Source: Aquabacterium sp.
GTDB lineage: Bacteria; Pseudomonadota; Gammaproteobacteria; Burkholderiales; Burkholderiaceae_C
DNA length: 64,000 nucleotides
Assembly (NCBI RefSeq): GCF_016195855.1
Contig: NZ_JACPYU010000002.1
Location: forward strand, 274,030-338,029
Reading direction: 5' to 3'
Numbering within the stretch: position 1 is the first letter of the stretch; the number at the start of each line of letters is the position of its first letter. The notes beneath the pieces were generated by a model. The model searched no databases, was not told the origin of the DNA, and saw only the letters and a list, made by a program, of their open reading frames with translations. A program made the translations under genes and the position numbers. Shown in pieces: positions 27,001 through 34,175 of the stretch.

Positions 27001-27460
27001 CACCCGCGTGTCCGTGACGGTCAGCATGCTGTATGGCCGATCGACACCCACGCTCAGCAAGAAGCAGGAGCTCGATGTCCAGGAGGACCTGCCGACGGTG
27101 AAAGCCATCATGAAAGCCGAGGCCGCCGTGCCGCGCGCCGTGCGTTGCGAAGCTTACAAGCTCGATGCGGCCGGCACCCGATCGAACCTGACCGGGGTGG
27201 TGCAGGTGGAGAACTACATTGACCAGACGCCGGCCAACTACTTCCTGTCGGCGGGCAGCATGCGCGCGCTCCAGGTCAACAAGGCCAGCAGGAGCCAGAT
27301 GATCGCCTTGGGCGTGCCCGCGGCGCTGGCTGACCGCTTGCTGAACCTGAAGGGCAGCAAGCCCTACAAGAGCAAGCACGATGTGGCAGAGAGGCTGTCG
27401 GTAGACGAGGCGCATCAACTGGCCAGCCTGGTTCGTGTCTCACTGCGGTTTGACACCTGA
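24002..27460 (+). CDS. DUF4157 eCIS cargo protein with C-terminal nuclease-like domain (1152 aa)
   Basis: The likely injected effector. Residues 44-64 carry the cargo motif VSQPGDASEREAARVASKVV. Residues 121-195 are the DUF4157 domain with HELAH (185-189) and VRIHTDEAAA. Residues about 215-800 are amphipathic helices and include a duplicated module (LGFNPITG at 246, LGFDPVTG at 385). A conserved cargo segment, GLGRISDAIRDVVERIRAPI, follows near residue 740. The C-terminus has KGHLLNGKLWGSGG and WRNLAPLTQPTNN (H954, N957, N969, N978-N979), matching the H/N pattern of beta-beta-alpha-metal DNA/RNA endonuclease toxins. A last ~60 residues resemble a helix-hairpin-helix. It follows the ATPase by 12 bp. 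Nuclease activity is predicted, not shown. Confidence 0.88.
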   Translation: MSTLTRPLIQRAPDVRSAAAPVRVPTPVPAPAPQVQRPQAPSGLSVSQPGDASEREAARVASKVVSMPAAPQSATGSRFAGAVPSARAGAVGTAGAQAAKATSSASPAPAAMTASGGQPLPVSVRRFMEPRFNADFSGVRIHTDEAAAVKSRELNAAAFTTGNQIFFARGAYQPETSEGRELLAHELAHTVQQGAAPQQQIQRSLDTRVSERTAPSIQRLGISDAIAYFADKANFIPGFRMLTLILGFNPITGQGVDRNAGNILRAVIELLPGGALITQALDNHGIVDRVANWAQQQLASLASIGQSIRQAVRNFVDGLSWRDIFSLGSLWDRAVRLVTEPVNQVLSFVRGLVGGIIMLIKDAILRPIARLAQGTRGYDLLCAVLGFDPVTGDAVPRTPATLIGGFMKLIGREDIWENIQRGNAVPRAMSWFQGAMAGLMGFVQRIPQLFIQAFTSLELADIVLLPSAFMRIAGVFGSFVGQFIGWAGETVWNLLEIVFAVVAPGVLVYLKRAAGALRAILHNPIGFIGNLVRAGVTGLRQFATRFMTHLRTAIIGWLTGALSGAGVYIPQALSFVEILKFVTSVLGLTWQAIREKLVKATSETAVRAMEMGVDIVVALVTGGPAAAWGQLMETLGNLREMVMEQIISFVSRNIVEAAIVKLVSMLNPAGAFIQAIIAIYNTIMFFIERMKQIAQVAAAVIDSIAAIAVGNIGAAANRVESTLAGLLTLAISFLARLMGLGRISDAIRDVVERIRAPINRALDRVVLWIVNMARRVGTAVKGAAQRVLNWMGIRKPFKVGDESHSVYFEGEGAQRRVMMASTPVQYKQTIKAMEVTDKDEKKAKTKAMAILDKLDVAMLDAGKPGAPGETAAASIEGLMSELAEQTAKFMSPQQLAARANKPIYANAKGFGVSATAECLTKTRGEDPPSVGDTDVWPVLEQRKHGAYPYYVKGHLLNGKLWGSGGDWRNLAPLTQPTNNLSPFSMLRQFESQVVKAASDGTRVSVTVSMLYGRSTPTLSKKQELDVQEDLPTVKAIMKAEAAVPRAVRCEAYKLDAAGTRSNLTGVVQVENYIDQTPANYFLSAGSMRALQVNKASRSQMIALGVPAALADRLLNLKGSKPYKSKHDVAERLSVDEAHQLASLVRVSLRFDT

Positions 27461-27482
27461 GCAGCGTCCGGATTCACCCGCC

Positions 27483-27956
27483 ATGACCGAATCAACAGAG
27501 GCCCGCGACATAGCCCATGACACCGAGCATCGCGGCGAAGGCTTCCCGCAGATCCTCCATGACCGCGCACGCGTGTCCACCGAAGAACTGGTCAAGTTGC
27601 TGCTGACCTTGTCCACCGCCGGTGTGGGTGTGTTTTTCATTGCCTTGACGGGCAAGAGCGACCCGCCGTTGACGCCTCGTCAGGAGGTGGTGGTGCTGGT
27701 GGCCCTGGTGGCCATGTCGCTGGCCACGCTGTGCGGCATGTTGAGCTGGTTTGCCGATGGGCGCCGCAACTACCTGTGGGCCACCGCGCTCCAGACCAAG
27801 AAGGGCAAGAAGGACGGCCCGCGCGACCAGCTGTTCGTGCAGCGAGACTTCTGGCTGGACGTGGCCAAACGCGCCTATCAGCTGCTCATGGTGCTGTTCG
27901 GTGTGGGTATCGTCGCATCCTTGTACTACCTGGTGTGTCGGGTGTTGCACTGGTAG
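27483..27956 (+). CDS. small three-TM membrane protein downstream of eCIS cargo
   Basis: A 157-aa protein from ATG 27483 (an upstream in-frame ATG at 27435 overlaps the cargo gene). The N-terminal ~30 residues are acidic and soluble. Predicted TM helices are at about 38-58 (LVKLLLTLSTAGVGVFFIAL), 68-92 (VVVLVALVAMSLATLCGMLSW) and 129-152 (LLMVLFGVGIVASLYYLVC), with a basic loop between TM2 and TM3 (KKGKKDGPRDQ). It lies 22 bp after the cargo gene, so probably in the operon. Possible roles are self-protection, particle release or membrane anchoring. None is supported by a recognised domain. Confidence 0.7.
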   Translation: MTESTEARDIAHDTEHRGEGFPQILHDRARVSTEELVKLLLTLSTAGVGVFFIALTGKSDPPLTPRQEVVVLVALVAMSLATLCGMLSWFADGRRNYLWATALQTKKGKKDGPRDQLFVQRDFWLDVAKRAYQLLMVLFGVGIVASLYYLVCRVLHW

Positions 27957-28044
27957 CCGTGCACAGGGGCATGTCAGAGGGTGAGGCTGCAAGGCCTTCT
28001 GATAGAGTCCGGCGCATTCGCAGGCCTTGCCCGCCTGGTTCGCC

Positions 28045-30069
28045 ATGAAAAAGCAAAAGCCCTCTGTCCCTGCCAGCATGCCGCGCGAAGAAGCGCAGCA
28101 ACTGGTTAACCTGTTCAACGCCGGCCGCTACGCAGATGTCGAGTTGCGCGCGCGCCTGCTGGTGGACCTGTACCCGGCCACGCCCTTTGCCTGGAAGATC
28201 CTGGGCACCGTGCTGCTGGTGCAGGGCAAGGACGGCCTGCAGGCCTTGCAAAAGACGGTCGAGCTCTTGCCCACAGACGCCGAGGCCCACAGCAACCTGG
28301 GCAATATGTACAAGGCCCTGGGGCGCTATGAAGAGGCTGCTGCCAGCCACCAACGGGCCATCAGGCTCAAGCCGGACCATGCGCTCGCGCATTACAACCT
28401 GGGCATCGTGCTGCGCGACCTGGGCCGCTCGGCCGAGGCCGTGGCGAGCTTTCACCAAGCGATCAAGCTCAAGCCCGATTTCACCGACGCGCATTTCAAC
28501 CTCGGCATCGCGCTGACGGACCTGGACCGCTTCGAAGAAGCCGCCGCCAGCTACCGCCAGGCCTTGACCTTGCAGCCCAAGTTCCTGGGCGCACACTGCA
28601 ACCTGGGCATCGTCCTGAAGGACATGGGGCGCTATGACGAGGCCGTGGCCGCCTGCCAGCGCCTGCTGGCGCTCAAGCCCGATGACGCCGCTGCGCACAA
28701 CAACCTGGGCAACCTGCTCAAGGACCTGGGCCGCCTGGACGAGGCCACCGCGCACTGCCGCGAAGCCCTCAAGCTCAACCCCGACTACAACGAGGCCGCC
28801 AGCAACCTGCTGTTCGCCCTCAACTATGTGGCAGGGCAGCAGCCCGAGGTTTTGTTGAACGAGGCCAGGGCCTATGGCGAACGTGTTGCCGGTCGGGTCA
28901 CGCCCTACACCAGCTGGCCCAACACCGTGGACGCAGGCCGCAAGCTGCGCATCGGCCTGGTCTCGGGCGATCTCAATCAGCACCCGGTGGGCTTCTTCAT
29001 GGAAGGCGTCTTGAAGGCCTTGTCAACCCAGGCGGCTGACCGCCTGAGCCTGCACGCCTATGCCACGCAGGCACGCCGTGACGCCCTGACCGAGCGCCTG
29101 CAGACCTGTTGCGACAGCTGGTGCGTGGCCGCCGGCCTGTCTGACCACGCGCTGGCCGAGCGCATCCGCGCTGACGGCATCGACATCCTGGTGGACCTCT
29201 CCGGCCACACGGCGTACAACCGCCTGCCGATGTTCGCGCTCAAGCCGGCGCCCGTGCAGCTCAGCTGGCTGGGCTACTTCGCGACCACGGGTGTGGCCGC
29301 CATCGACTACCTGCTGGCCGACCCGTGGACGGTGCCGCCCGCGCATGAGGCGCATTTCACCGAGCAGATCTGGCGCCTGCCCGAGACGCGCATGTGCTTC
29401 ACGCCGCCCGATGCGGATGTGCCGGTGGCGGCGTTGCCAGCATGGGGCAAAGGCCACATCACCTTTGGCTGCTTCAACAACATCACCAAGCTCAATGACG
29501 AGGTGGTGGCCTTGTGGGCCCGTGTGCTCAAGGCCGTGGACGGCAGCCGCCTCATGCTCAAGGCCAAGCAACTGGACGAGGCCTCCGTCAAGCAAGGCTT
29601 GCTGAGCCGCTTCGAGGCCCAGGGCATCGACCCATCTCGGTTGACGCTGGCGGGCCGCTCACCGCGCGCCGAGTACCTGGCCGCTTATGGCGAGGTCGAC
29701 ATCGGCCTGGACCCCTTCCCCTTCACCGGCGGCACCACCAGCGCCGAGAGCCTGTGGATGGGCGTGCCTGTGCTCACGCTGGACGGCGACCGCCTGGTCT
29801 CGCGCCAGGGTGTGGGCCTGATGATGAACGCGGGCTTGCCGGACTGGGTGGCCCGGGATGCCGATGATTACTTGGCCAAGGCTGTGGCGCATGCCGCCAA
29901 TGTGCCCGCCCTGGCGGCCTTGCGAGCGGGCTTGCGCCAGCAGGTGCTGGCCTCACCGGTTTTCGATGGCGCGCGCTTTGCACGCCATCTGGAAGCGGCC
30001 TGGCAAGGGATGTGGGCCCAGTGGTGCAACAAGCAGTGCAACAACAAGGGTGTGACAACAGATGCGTGA
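28045..30069 (+). CDS. TPR-repeat O-GlcNAc transferase-like glycosyltransferase (GT41)
   Basis: A 674-aa protein. Residues about 20-270 contain roughly five or six consecutive tetratricopeptide repeats with the usual pattern (AEAHSNLGNMYKALGRYEEA, AHYNLGIVLRDLGRSAEA). The C-terminal ~370 residues are the SPINDLY/OGT catalytic domain (GT family 41): LRIGLVSGDLNQHPVGFF, VDLSGHTAYNRL, PVQLSWLGYFATTG, ITFGCFNNITKLND and DPFPFTGGTTSAESLWMGVP. Such enzymes transfer a sugar from a nucleotide sugar onto Ser/Thr of proteins; bacterial members often modify flagellins or adhesins. The acceptor is unknown. It overlaps the DUF4442 gene by 8 bp. The ATG at 28045 is taken over one at 28027. Confidence 0.93.
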   Translation: MKKQKPSVPASMPREEAQQLVNLFNAGRYADVELRARLLVDLYPATPFAWKILGTVLLVQGKDGLQALQKTVELLPTDAEAHSNLGNMYKALGRYEEAAASHQRAIRLKPDHALAHYNLGIVLRDLGRSAEAVASFHQAIKLKPDFTDAHFNLGIALTDLDRFEEAAASYRQALTLQPKFLGAHCNLGIVLKDMGRYDEAVAACQRLLALKPDDAAAHNNLGNLLKDLGRLDEATAHCREALKLNPDYNEAASNLLFALNYVAGQQPEVLLNEARAYGERVAGRVTPYTSWPNTVDAGRKLRIGLVSGDLNQHPVGFFMEGVLKALSTQAADRLSLHAYATQARRDALTERLQTCCDSWCVAAGLSDHALAERIRADGIDILVDLSGHTAYNRLPMFALKPAPVQLSWLGYFATTGVAAIDYLLADPWTVPPAHEAHFTEQIWRLPETRMCFTPPDADVPVAALPAWGKGHITFGCFNNITKLNDEVVALWARVLKAVDGSRLMLKAKQLDEASVKQGLLSRFEAQGIDPSRLTLAGRSPRAEYLAAYGEVDIGLDPFPFTGGTTSAESLWMGVPVLTLDGDRLVSRQGVGLMMNAGLPDWVARDADDYLAKAVAHAANVPALAALRAGLRQQVLASPVFDGARFARHLEAAWQGMWAQWCNKQCNNKGVTTDA

Positions 30070-30616
30070 CGAATCCTTGCCTGCGTTGGCTCCGGCTTCA
30101 TCGGCGCCGCCCAATCGGTTTGCCCGCCTGCTGAACAGGTTGCAGGCCTTGCCGCCAGCGTGGCGTTTGCGCCTGGTGGGTTTCGGCTTTGGCCTATACA
30201 CCCCCTACTTCCGCACCAACCGCTGCCGCATCCTCAAGCTGGAGCCGCACCGGGTCACGGTGGGCATCAAGCTGGCGCGCCGGGTGCGCAACCATGTGGG
30301 CGGCATCCACGCCGTGGCGGCCACCCTCGCTGCCGAGTACGCCAGTGGCCTGTTGGTGGGCCAGCACGTGCCTGACAGCGCCATCGTCGTTGTCAAGACC
30401 ATCCACATCGAGCTGCGCAAGCCCAACCGCGGGCATGTGCGCGCCACGGCCTGCCTCACGCCACCAGAGACCCAACTCATGGGCATGGAGCCCAAGGGCA
30501 GCCTGACGGTACCGATCACCATCGAGGACGCGCAGGGCCAGACGCCGATCACGGGTTACATGGAAATGGCCTGGTTGCCCAAGAAGCGCAAGCCGGAGCC
30601 GGACGCGATCAAGTAG
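30062..30616 (+). CDS. DUF4442 hot-dog fold protein
   Basis: A 184-aa protein whose body matches the DUF4442 (thioesterase-like hot-dog) family: GFGFGLYTPYFRTNRCRI, VTVGIKLARRVRNHVGGIHA and AATLAAEYASGLLVGQHV, followed by strands such as VVKTIHIELRKPN. Family members are presumed to bind acyl-CoA or acyl chains, but few have been tested. The conserved N-H-V-G-G-I-H-A loop is where catalytic hot-dog residues sit. The first 8 bp overlap the glycosyltransferase gene, and the next gene starts 3 bp after its stop, so a three-gene operon is likely. Confidence 0.82.
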   Translation: MRDESLPALAPASSAPPNRFARLLNRLQALPPAWRLRLVGFGFGLYTPYFRTNRCRILKLEPHRVTVGIKLARRVRNHVGGIHAVAATLAAEYASGLLVGQHVPDSAIVVVKTIHIELRKPNRGHVRATACLTPPETQLMGMEPKGSLTVPITIEDAQGQTPITGYMEMAWLPKKRKPEPDAIK

Positions 30617-30619
30617 ACC

Positions 30620-31186
30620 ATGAAGATCGCGATCCGTCTTGCCGTGCTGCTGTTGGTGGTTGCGCCGCTCCTGGCCTGGTTCGTGGTGAAGCCGGTGCGT
30701 GTTGTGGCACCAAGGTGGGCCGGCCTGACGTGCCAGAGCCAAGGCGTTTGCGTCGAATCACCCGAGCAGCTTGCGGCCGCGACGGCGCTCTATCGCGATG
30801 CCGTTGCTTTTGTTGACGGGCAGGTTGGCGTGCTTGAAGGCCATCCCGTGATCGTCTTCTGCGCCACGGAGGCTTGCGCCGACATGTTTGGCCTGGGCGC
30901 TCGCGCAGCCGTCACGGTCGGCACCATGGGGACGGTCATCGGGCCCAGGGCGTGGAAACCGTACTACGTGCGACACGAACTCATCCACCACCTTCAGGGG
31001 CAACGGTTTGGCGTGTTGCGCCGGATGTTGATGCCGTCCTGGCTCATTGAGGGCATGGCGTACTCGCTCAGCCAGGACCCTCGTGCCACCTTGGCGGCAC
31101 CATGGCAGCAGGACCGTGCGCAGTTCAATGCCTGGCTTGGGCGGGTTGGGCTGTCACGCATGTGGCAAGAGGCGCGGGGTTTGTGA
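30620..31186 (+). CDS. membrane-anchored HExxH metallopeptidase-like protein
   Basis: A 188-aa protein. Residues 3-23 form a strong hydrophobic N-terminal anchor or signal (IAIRLAVLLLVVAPLLAWFV). The periplasmic part has three to four cysteines (LTCQSQGVCV, FCATEACAD). It carries a zinc-metallopeptidase motif, H119-E-L-I-H123, with a downstream glutamate E144 in WLIEGMAYS, which is the gluzincin (peptidase MA-like) arrangement. At this small size it is a minimal protease-like domain. No substrate can be named. It starts 3 bp after the DUF4442 gene. Confidence 0.7.
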   Translation: MKIAIRLAVLLLVVAPLLAWFVVKPVRVVAPRWAGLTCQSQGVCVESPEQLAAATALYRDAVAFVDGQVGVLEGHPVIVFCATEACADMFGLGARAAVTVGTMGTVIGPRAWKPYYVRHELIHHLQGQRFGVLRRMLMPSWLIEGMAYSLSQDPRATLAAPWQQDRAQFNAWLGRVGLSRMWQEARGL

Positions 31187-31193
31187 TGCACCG

Positions 31194-31222
31194 TTGCGGT
31201 TGACATCCCGCTCCACTACAGT
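31194..31222 (+). promoter_or_regulatory. possible sigma-70 promoter of the VOC gene with short dyad
   Basis: A weak -35 (TTGCGG, 31194-31199) and a -10-like TACAGT (31217-31222) are separated by 17 bases, about 36 bases before the VOC start codon. A short inverted repeat CCACT-AC-AGTGG overlaps the -10 and could be a repressor site. Both elements deviate from consensus, so the call is tentative. Confidence 0.28.
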
Positions 31223-31258
31223 GGTGTTCAACATCTGAACCAACGCAAGGAGTCTTGA

Positions 31259-31645
31259 ATGATCGACCACACCGGCATCCTCGTTTCGGACTTTGCCAAG
31301 AGCAAGGCCTTCTACCTGCAAGCGCTGGCGCCCATCGGCTACACCCTGCTTCTGGAGCTGCCCGCCGCCGTCACGGGCCACACGGATGTGGCCGGTTTTG
31401 GCGAGGCCCCCAAGCCGGATTTCTGGATCAGCCGTGGCGCGCCCAACAAGCCTCCGATCCACATCGCGTTTCGTGCAACTTCACGCGCCATGGTGGACGC
31501 CTTCTACCAGGCTGCCATGGCGGCGGGTGGTGCGGACAATGGCCCACCGGGTCTGCGGCCGCATTACCACCCGAACTATTACGGGGCCTTCGTGCTGGAC
31601 CCGGACGGGCACAACATCGAAGCCGTCTGCCACGACGCGGCTTGA
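31259..31645 (+). CDS. VOC family (glyoxalase/bleomycin resistance-like) protein
   Basis: A 128-aa single vicinal-oxygen-chelate domain. It opens with the characteristic IDHTGILVSDFAKSKAFYLQ strand-helix unit, and closes with the second half unit HIAFRATSRAMVDAFYQAAM, then YYGAFVLDPDGHNIEAVCH. The candidate metal ligands are H4 in the first motif, H73 near IHIAF and E in NIEAV. The substrate is unknown; members range from glyoxalases to dioxygenases and antibiotic-binding proteins. It has an AAGGAG ribosome binding site and appears to be transcribed alone, convergent with mmsB. Confidence 0.9.
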   Translation: MIDHTGILVSDFAKSKAFYLQALAPIGYTLLLELPAAVTGHTDVAGFGEAPKPDFWISRGAPNKPPIHIAFRATSRAMVDAFYQAAMAAGGADNGPPGLRPHYHPNYYGAFVLDPDGHNIEAVCHDAA

Positions 31646-31711
31646 TTGGCATCGCAGGCGGCGCTGCAAGCCAGGCGCTGCAGCCGGTGCTTCATCGCGA
31701 TGGGCCACCGC

Positions 31712-32599
31712 TCACTGCGGCGGCTGGTACATCCGGATGATGGACGAGAAGTCCAGCTTGCCCTGCCCCTGCTGGCTCCAGGCCTGGTAGAGCTGCTGTG
31801 CCAGCGCGCCCAGCATCAAGGGCTGATGGGCACCCTTGGCCGCATCCGTGGCCAGGGCCAGGTCCTTGAGCATCAGGTCCACGCCAAAGCCGCCTGTGTA
31901 GCCGCGTGAGGCGGGCACCGCGTCCATCACGCCGGGGAAGGGGTTGTAGGTGTCGGCGCTCCAGCAGCGGCCCGACGAGGTGTTGATGATGCCGGCCAGC
32001 ACCTTGGTGTCGATGCCCAAGGACGCGCCCAGCGTCATGGCCTCGGACACGCCGATCATCGAGATCGCCAGCAGCAGGTTGTTGCAGATCTTGGCGACCT
32101 GGCCGGTGCCAGTGCCACCGCAGTGCACGATGTTTTTACCCATGGCCTGCAGCACCGGCTGGGCCTGCGCGAACAGGGCCTCGTCGGCGCCCACCATGAA
32201 GGTCAGCGTGCCCGCCGTGGCCCCACCCGTGCCACCGGATACCGGCGCATCCGCAAAGGGGTTGCCTTGCGCGGTGCAGCGCTCGGCCAGGCGGCGTGCG
32301 GTGGCCGGGTCGATGGTGCTGCAGTCCACGATGGGCACGCCTTTGGTGGCGCCCGACAACACGCCTTGCAGCCCGGTCAACACGGCCTCGACATGCGCGG
32401 GTGCCGGCAGCATCGTCAGCACGAACGCCGCCTCTCGCGCGGCCTCGGCGGGCGAGGCGGCAGACTTGGCGCCCTCGGCCACCAGGCCTGCCACGGCCTC
32501 TTTGTTGAGGTCGAACACGGTGACCACGTGGCCCGCCTTGACGAGGTTGCGGGCCATGGGCCCGCCCATATTGCCCAGGCCGATGAAGGCGATGTTCAT
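31712..32599 (-). CDS. mmsB: 3-hydroxyisobutyrate dehydrogenase
   Basis: A 295-aa beta-hydroxyacid dehydrogenase. The NAD-binding GLGNMG motif is at residues 7-12 (FIGLGNMGGPMARNL), and the substrate loop DAPVSGGTGGATAGTL is near residue 118. The catalytic-lysine region is VAKICNNLLLAISM, and the C-terminal domain has GFGVDLMLKDLALATDAA. It oxidises 3-hydroxyisobutyrate to methylmalonate semialdehyde in valine breakdown. Last gene of a four-gene operon; AAGGAGCTG precedes the start. Its substrate assignment is supported by its direct neighbour mmsA, whose enzyme uses the product. Confidence 0.94.
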   Translation of the reverse strand: MNIAFIGLGNMGGPMARNLVKAGHVVTVFDLNKEAVAGLVAEGAKSAASPAEAAREAAFVLTMLPAPAHVEAVLTGLQGVLSGATKGVPIVDCSTIDPATARRLAERCTAQGNPFADAPVSGGTGGATAGTLTFMVGADEALFAQAQPVLQAMGKNIVHCGGTGTGQVAKICNNLLLAISMIGVSEAMTLGASLGIDTKVLAGIINTSSGRCWSADTYNPFPGVMDAVPASRGYTGGFGVDLMLKDLALATDAAKGAHQPLMLGALAQQLYQAWSQQGQGKLDFSSIIRMYQPPQ

Positions 32600-32630
32600 G
32601 CTGCTCAGCTCCTTGTTTGCCTTGCCGCGT

Positions 32631-34163
32631 TCAGCGCAGGCTGATGGTGGTGTTCACGCCCGTGTTGACGCTGCTGTCGTCGAACCAGCGCGCGGTCACG
32701 GTCTTGGTTTGCGTGTAGAACTGGACGACCTGCTTGCCATACGGCCCCAGGTCACCCAGCTTGGAGCCACGCGAGCCCGTGAAGCTGAAGAAAGGCACAG
32801 GCACGGGGATGGGCACATTGATGCCGACCTGGCCCACATCAATCTCGCTCTGGAACTTGCGCGCCGCGGCGCCGCTTTGGGTGAACAGGCCCACGCCGTT
32901 GCCAAAGGGGTTGGCGTTGACCAGGGCAATGGCCTCGTCCAGCGTGTCCACGCACAGCGTGATCAGCACGGGGCCGAAGATCTCTTGCGTGTAGACCTGC
33001 ATGTTCGTCTTGACGCCACCGAACACGGTGGGGCCCACGAAGTTGCCGCGCTCGTAACCCGGCACGCTGATGCCGCGGCCATCGAGCAGCAGCTCGGCGC
33101 CTTCGGCCACGCCGGTGGCGATCAGCGCTTCAATGCGGGCCTTGGCGCGCGGCGAGATCACGGGGCCCACGTCGGTGCCCGCTTGCACGCCCGCGTTGAC
33201 CTTGAGCAGCCTGGCGCGGGCCACCACATCGGGCAGCCAGTCTTTGGCTGCGCCCACAAACACCGCCACCGAGGTGGCCATGCAACGCTGGCCGGCCGCA
33301 CCGAAGGCCGCGCCCACCAGGGCGTTGAGCGACTGCTCCTTGTTGGCGTCCGGCAGGATCACGGCGTGGTTCTTGGCGCCCATCATGGACTGCGCGCGCT
33401 TGCCGTGCTGGCTGGCCAGGTTGTAGACGTGCGTGCCCACTTCGGTCGAGCCCACGAAGGACACGGCCACGATATCGGGGTGCGTGCACAGCGCATCGAC
33501 CACGTCCTTGCCGCCGTGCACGACGTTGAGCACGCCGGCTGGCACACCGGCCTGCAGGGCCAGGGCCACGAGCTCCATGGTGGACATCGGGTCCTGCTCG
33601 GAGGGCTTGAGCACGAAGGTGTTGCCGCACACGATGGCCATGGGGAACATCCACAGCGGGATCATGGCGGGGAAGTTGAAGGGCGTGATGCCCGCGCACA
33701 CGCCGATGGGCTGGCGCAGGGTGTAGGTGTCCACGCCATTGGCCACGTTCTCGGCCAGCTCGCCCAGTTGCAGCGTGCCCACCGAGCAGGCGTGCTCCAC
33801 CACTTCCAGGCCGCGGATGATGTCGCCCTCGGCATCGGCCAGGGTCTTGCCCTGCTCGTTGGTCAGCACGCCAGCGATGCGGCTGAGGTGCTCGCGCAGC
33901 AGGGCCTGAAAGCGCAGCATGATGCGCATGCGCACGGCCAGCGGCGTGGTCTTCCAGGTCTTGAACGCGGCCTTGGCCGAGGCGATGGCGGCGTTGACCT
34001 CATCGGGTGTGGCAAAGGGCACCTGCGCCAGCACCTCTTGCGTGGCCGGGTTGATGATGGGGCGGCGCTCGGCGGAGGTGGAGTCCACGAACTCGCCGTT
34101 GATCAGGAGGCGCACGGTGTGCGTGCCATCGGTGTTGCCGTACAGGCTGGGGGTGAGACTCAT
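32631..34163 (-). CDS. mmsA: CoA-acylating methylmalonate-semialdehyde dehydrogenase
   Basis: A 510-aa aldehyde dehydrogenase superfamily enzyme. The nucleotide-site segment [24 protein letters not shown] region ([18 protein letters not shown]) and the Cys nucleophile motif [16 protein letters not shown] are those of MmsA. The C-terminus has [19 protein letters not shown], also characteristic. It converts methylmalonate semialdehyde with CoA and NAD to propionyl-CoA, completing valine degradation. It sits between the acyl-CoA dehydrogenase gene (12 bp) and mmsB (31 bp). Confidence 0.95.
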   Translation of the reverse strand: MSLTPSLYGNTDGTHTVRLLINGEFVDSTSAERRPIINPATQEVLAQVPFATPDEVNAAIASAKAAFKTWKTTPLAVRMRIMLRFQALLREHLSRIAGVLTNEQGKTLADAEGDIIRGLEVVEHACSVGTLQLGELAENVANGVDTYTLRQPIGVCAGITPFNFPAMIPLWMFPMAIVCGNTFVLKPSEQDPMSTMELVALALQAGVPAGVLNVVHGGKDVVDALCTHPDIVAVSFVGSTEVGTHVYNLASQHGKRAQSMMGAKNHAVILPDANKEQSLNALVGAAFGAAGQRCMATSVAVFVGAAKDWLPDVVARARLLKVNAGVQAGTDVGPVISPRAKARIEALIATGVAEGAELLLDGRGISVPGYERGNFVGPTVFGGVKTNMQVYTQEIFGPVLITLCVDTLDEAIALVNANPFGNGVGLFTQSGAAARKFQSEIDVGQVGINVPIPVPVPFFSFTGSRGSKLGDLGPYGKQVVQFYTQTKTVTARWFDDSSVNTGVNTTISLR

Positions 34164-34175
34164 GGTGTGCTTTCT

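Noticed and set aside
3944..27460. Prophage or R-type pyocin as explanation for the tail genes
   Set aside because: No capsid, terminase, integrase, holin or lysin genes; presence of DUF4255, LysM hub, Pvc15-like ATPase and DUF4157 cargo points to eCIS.
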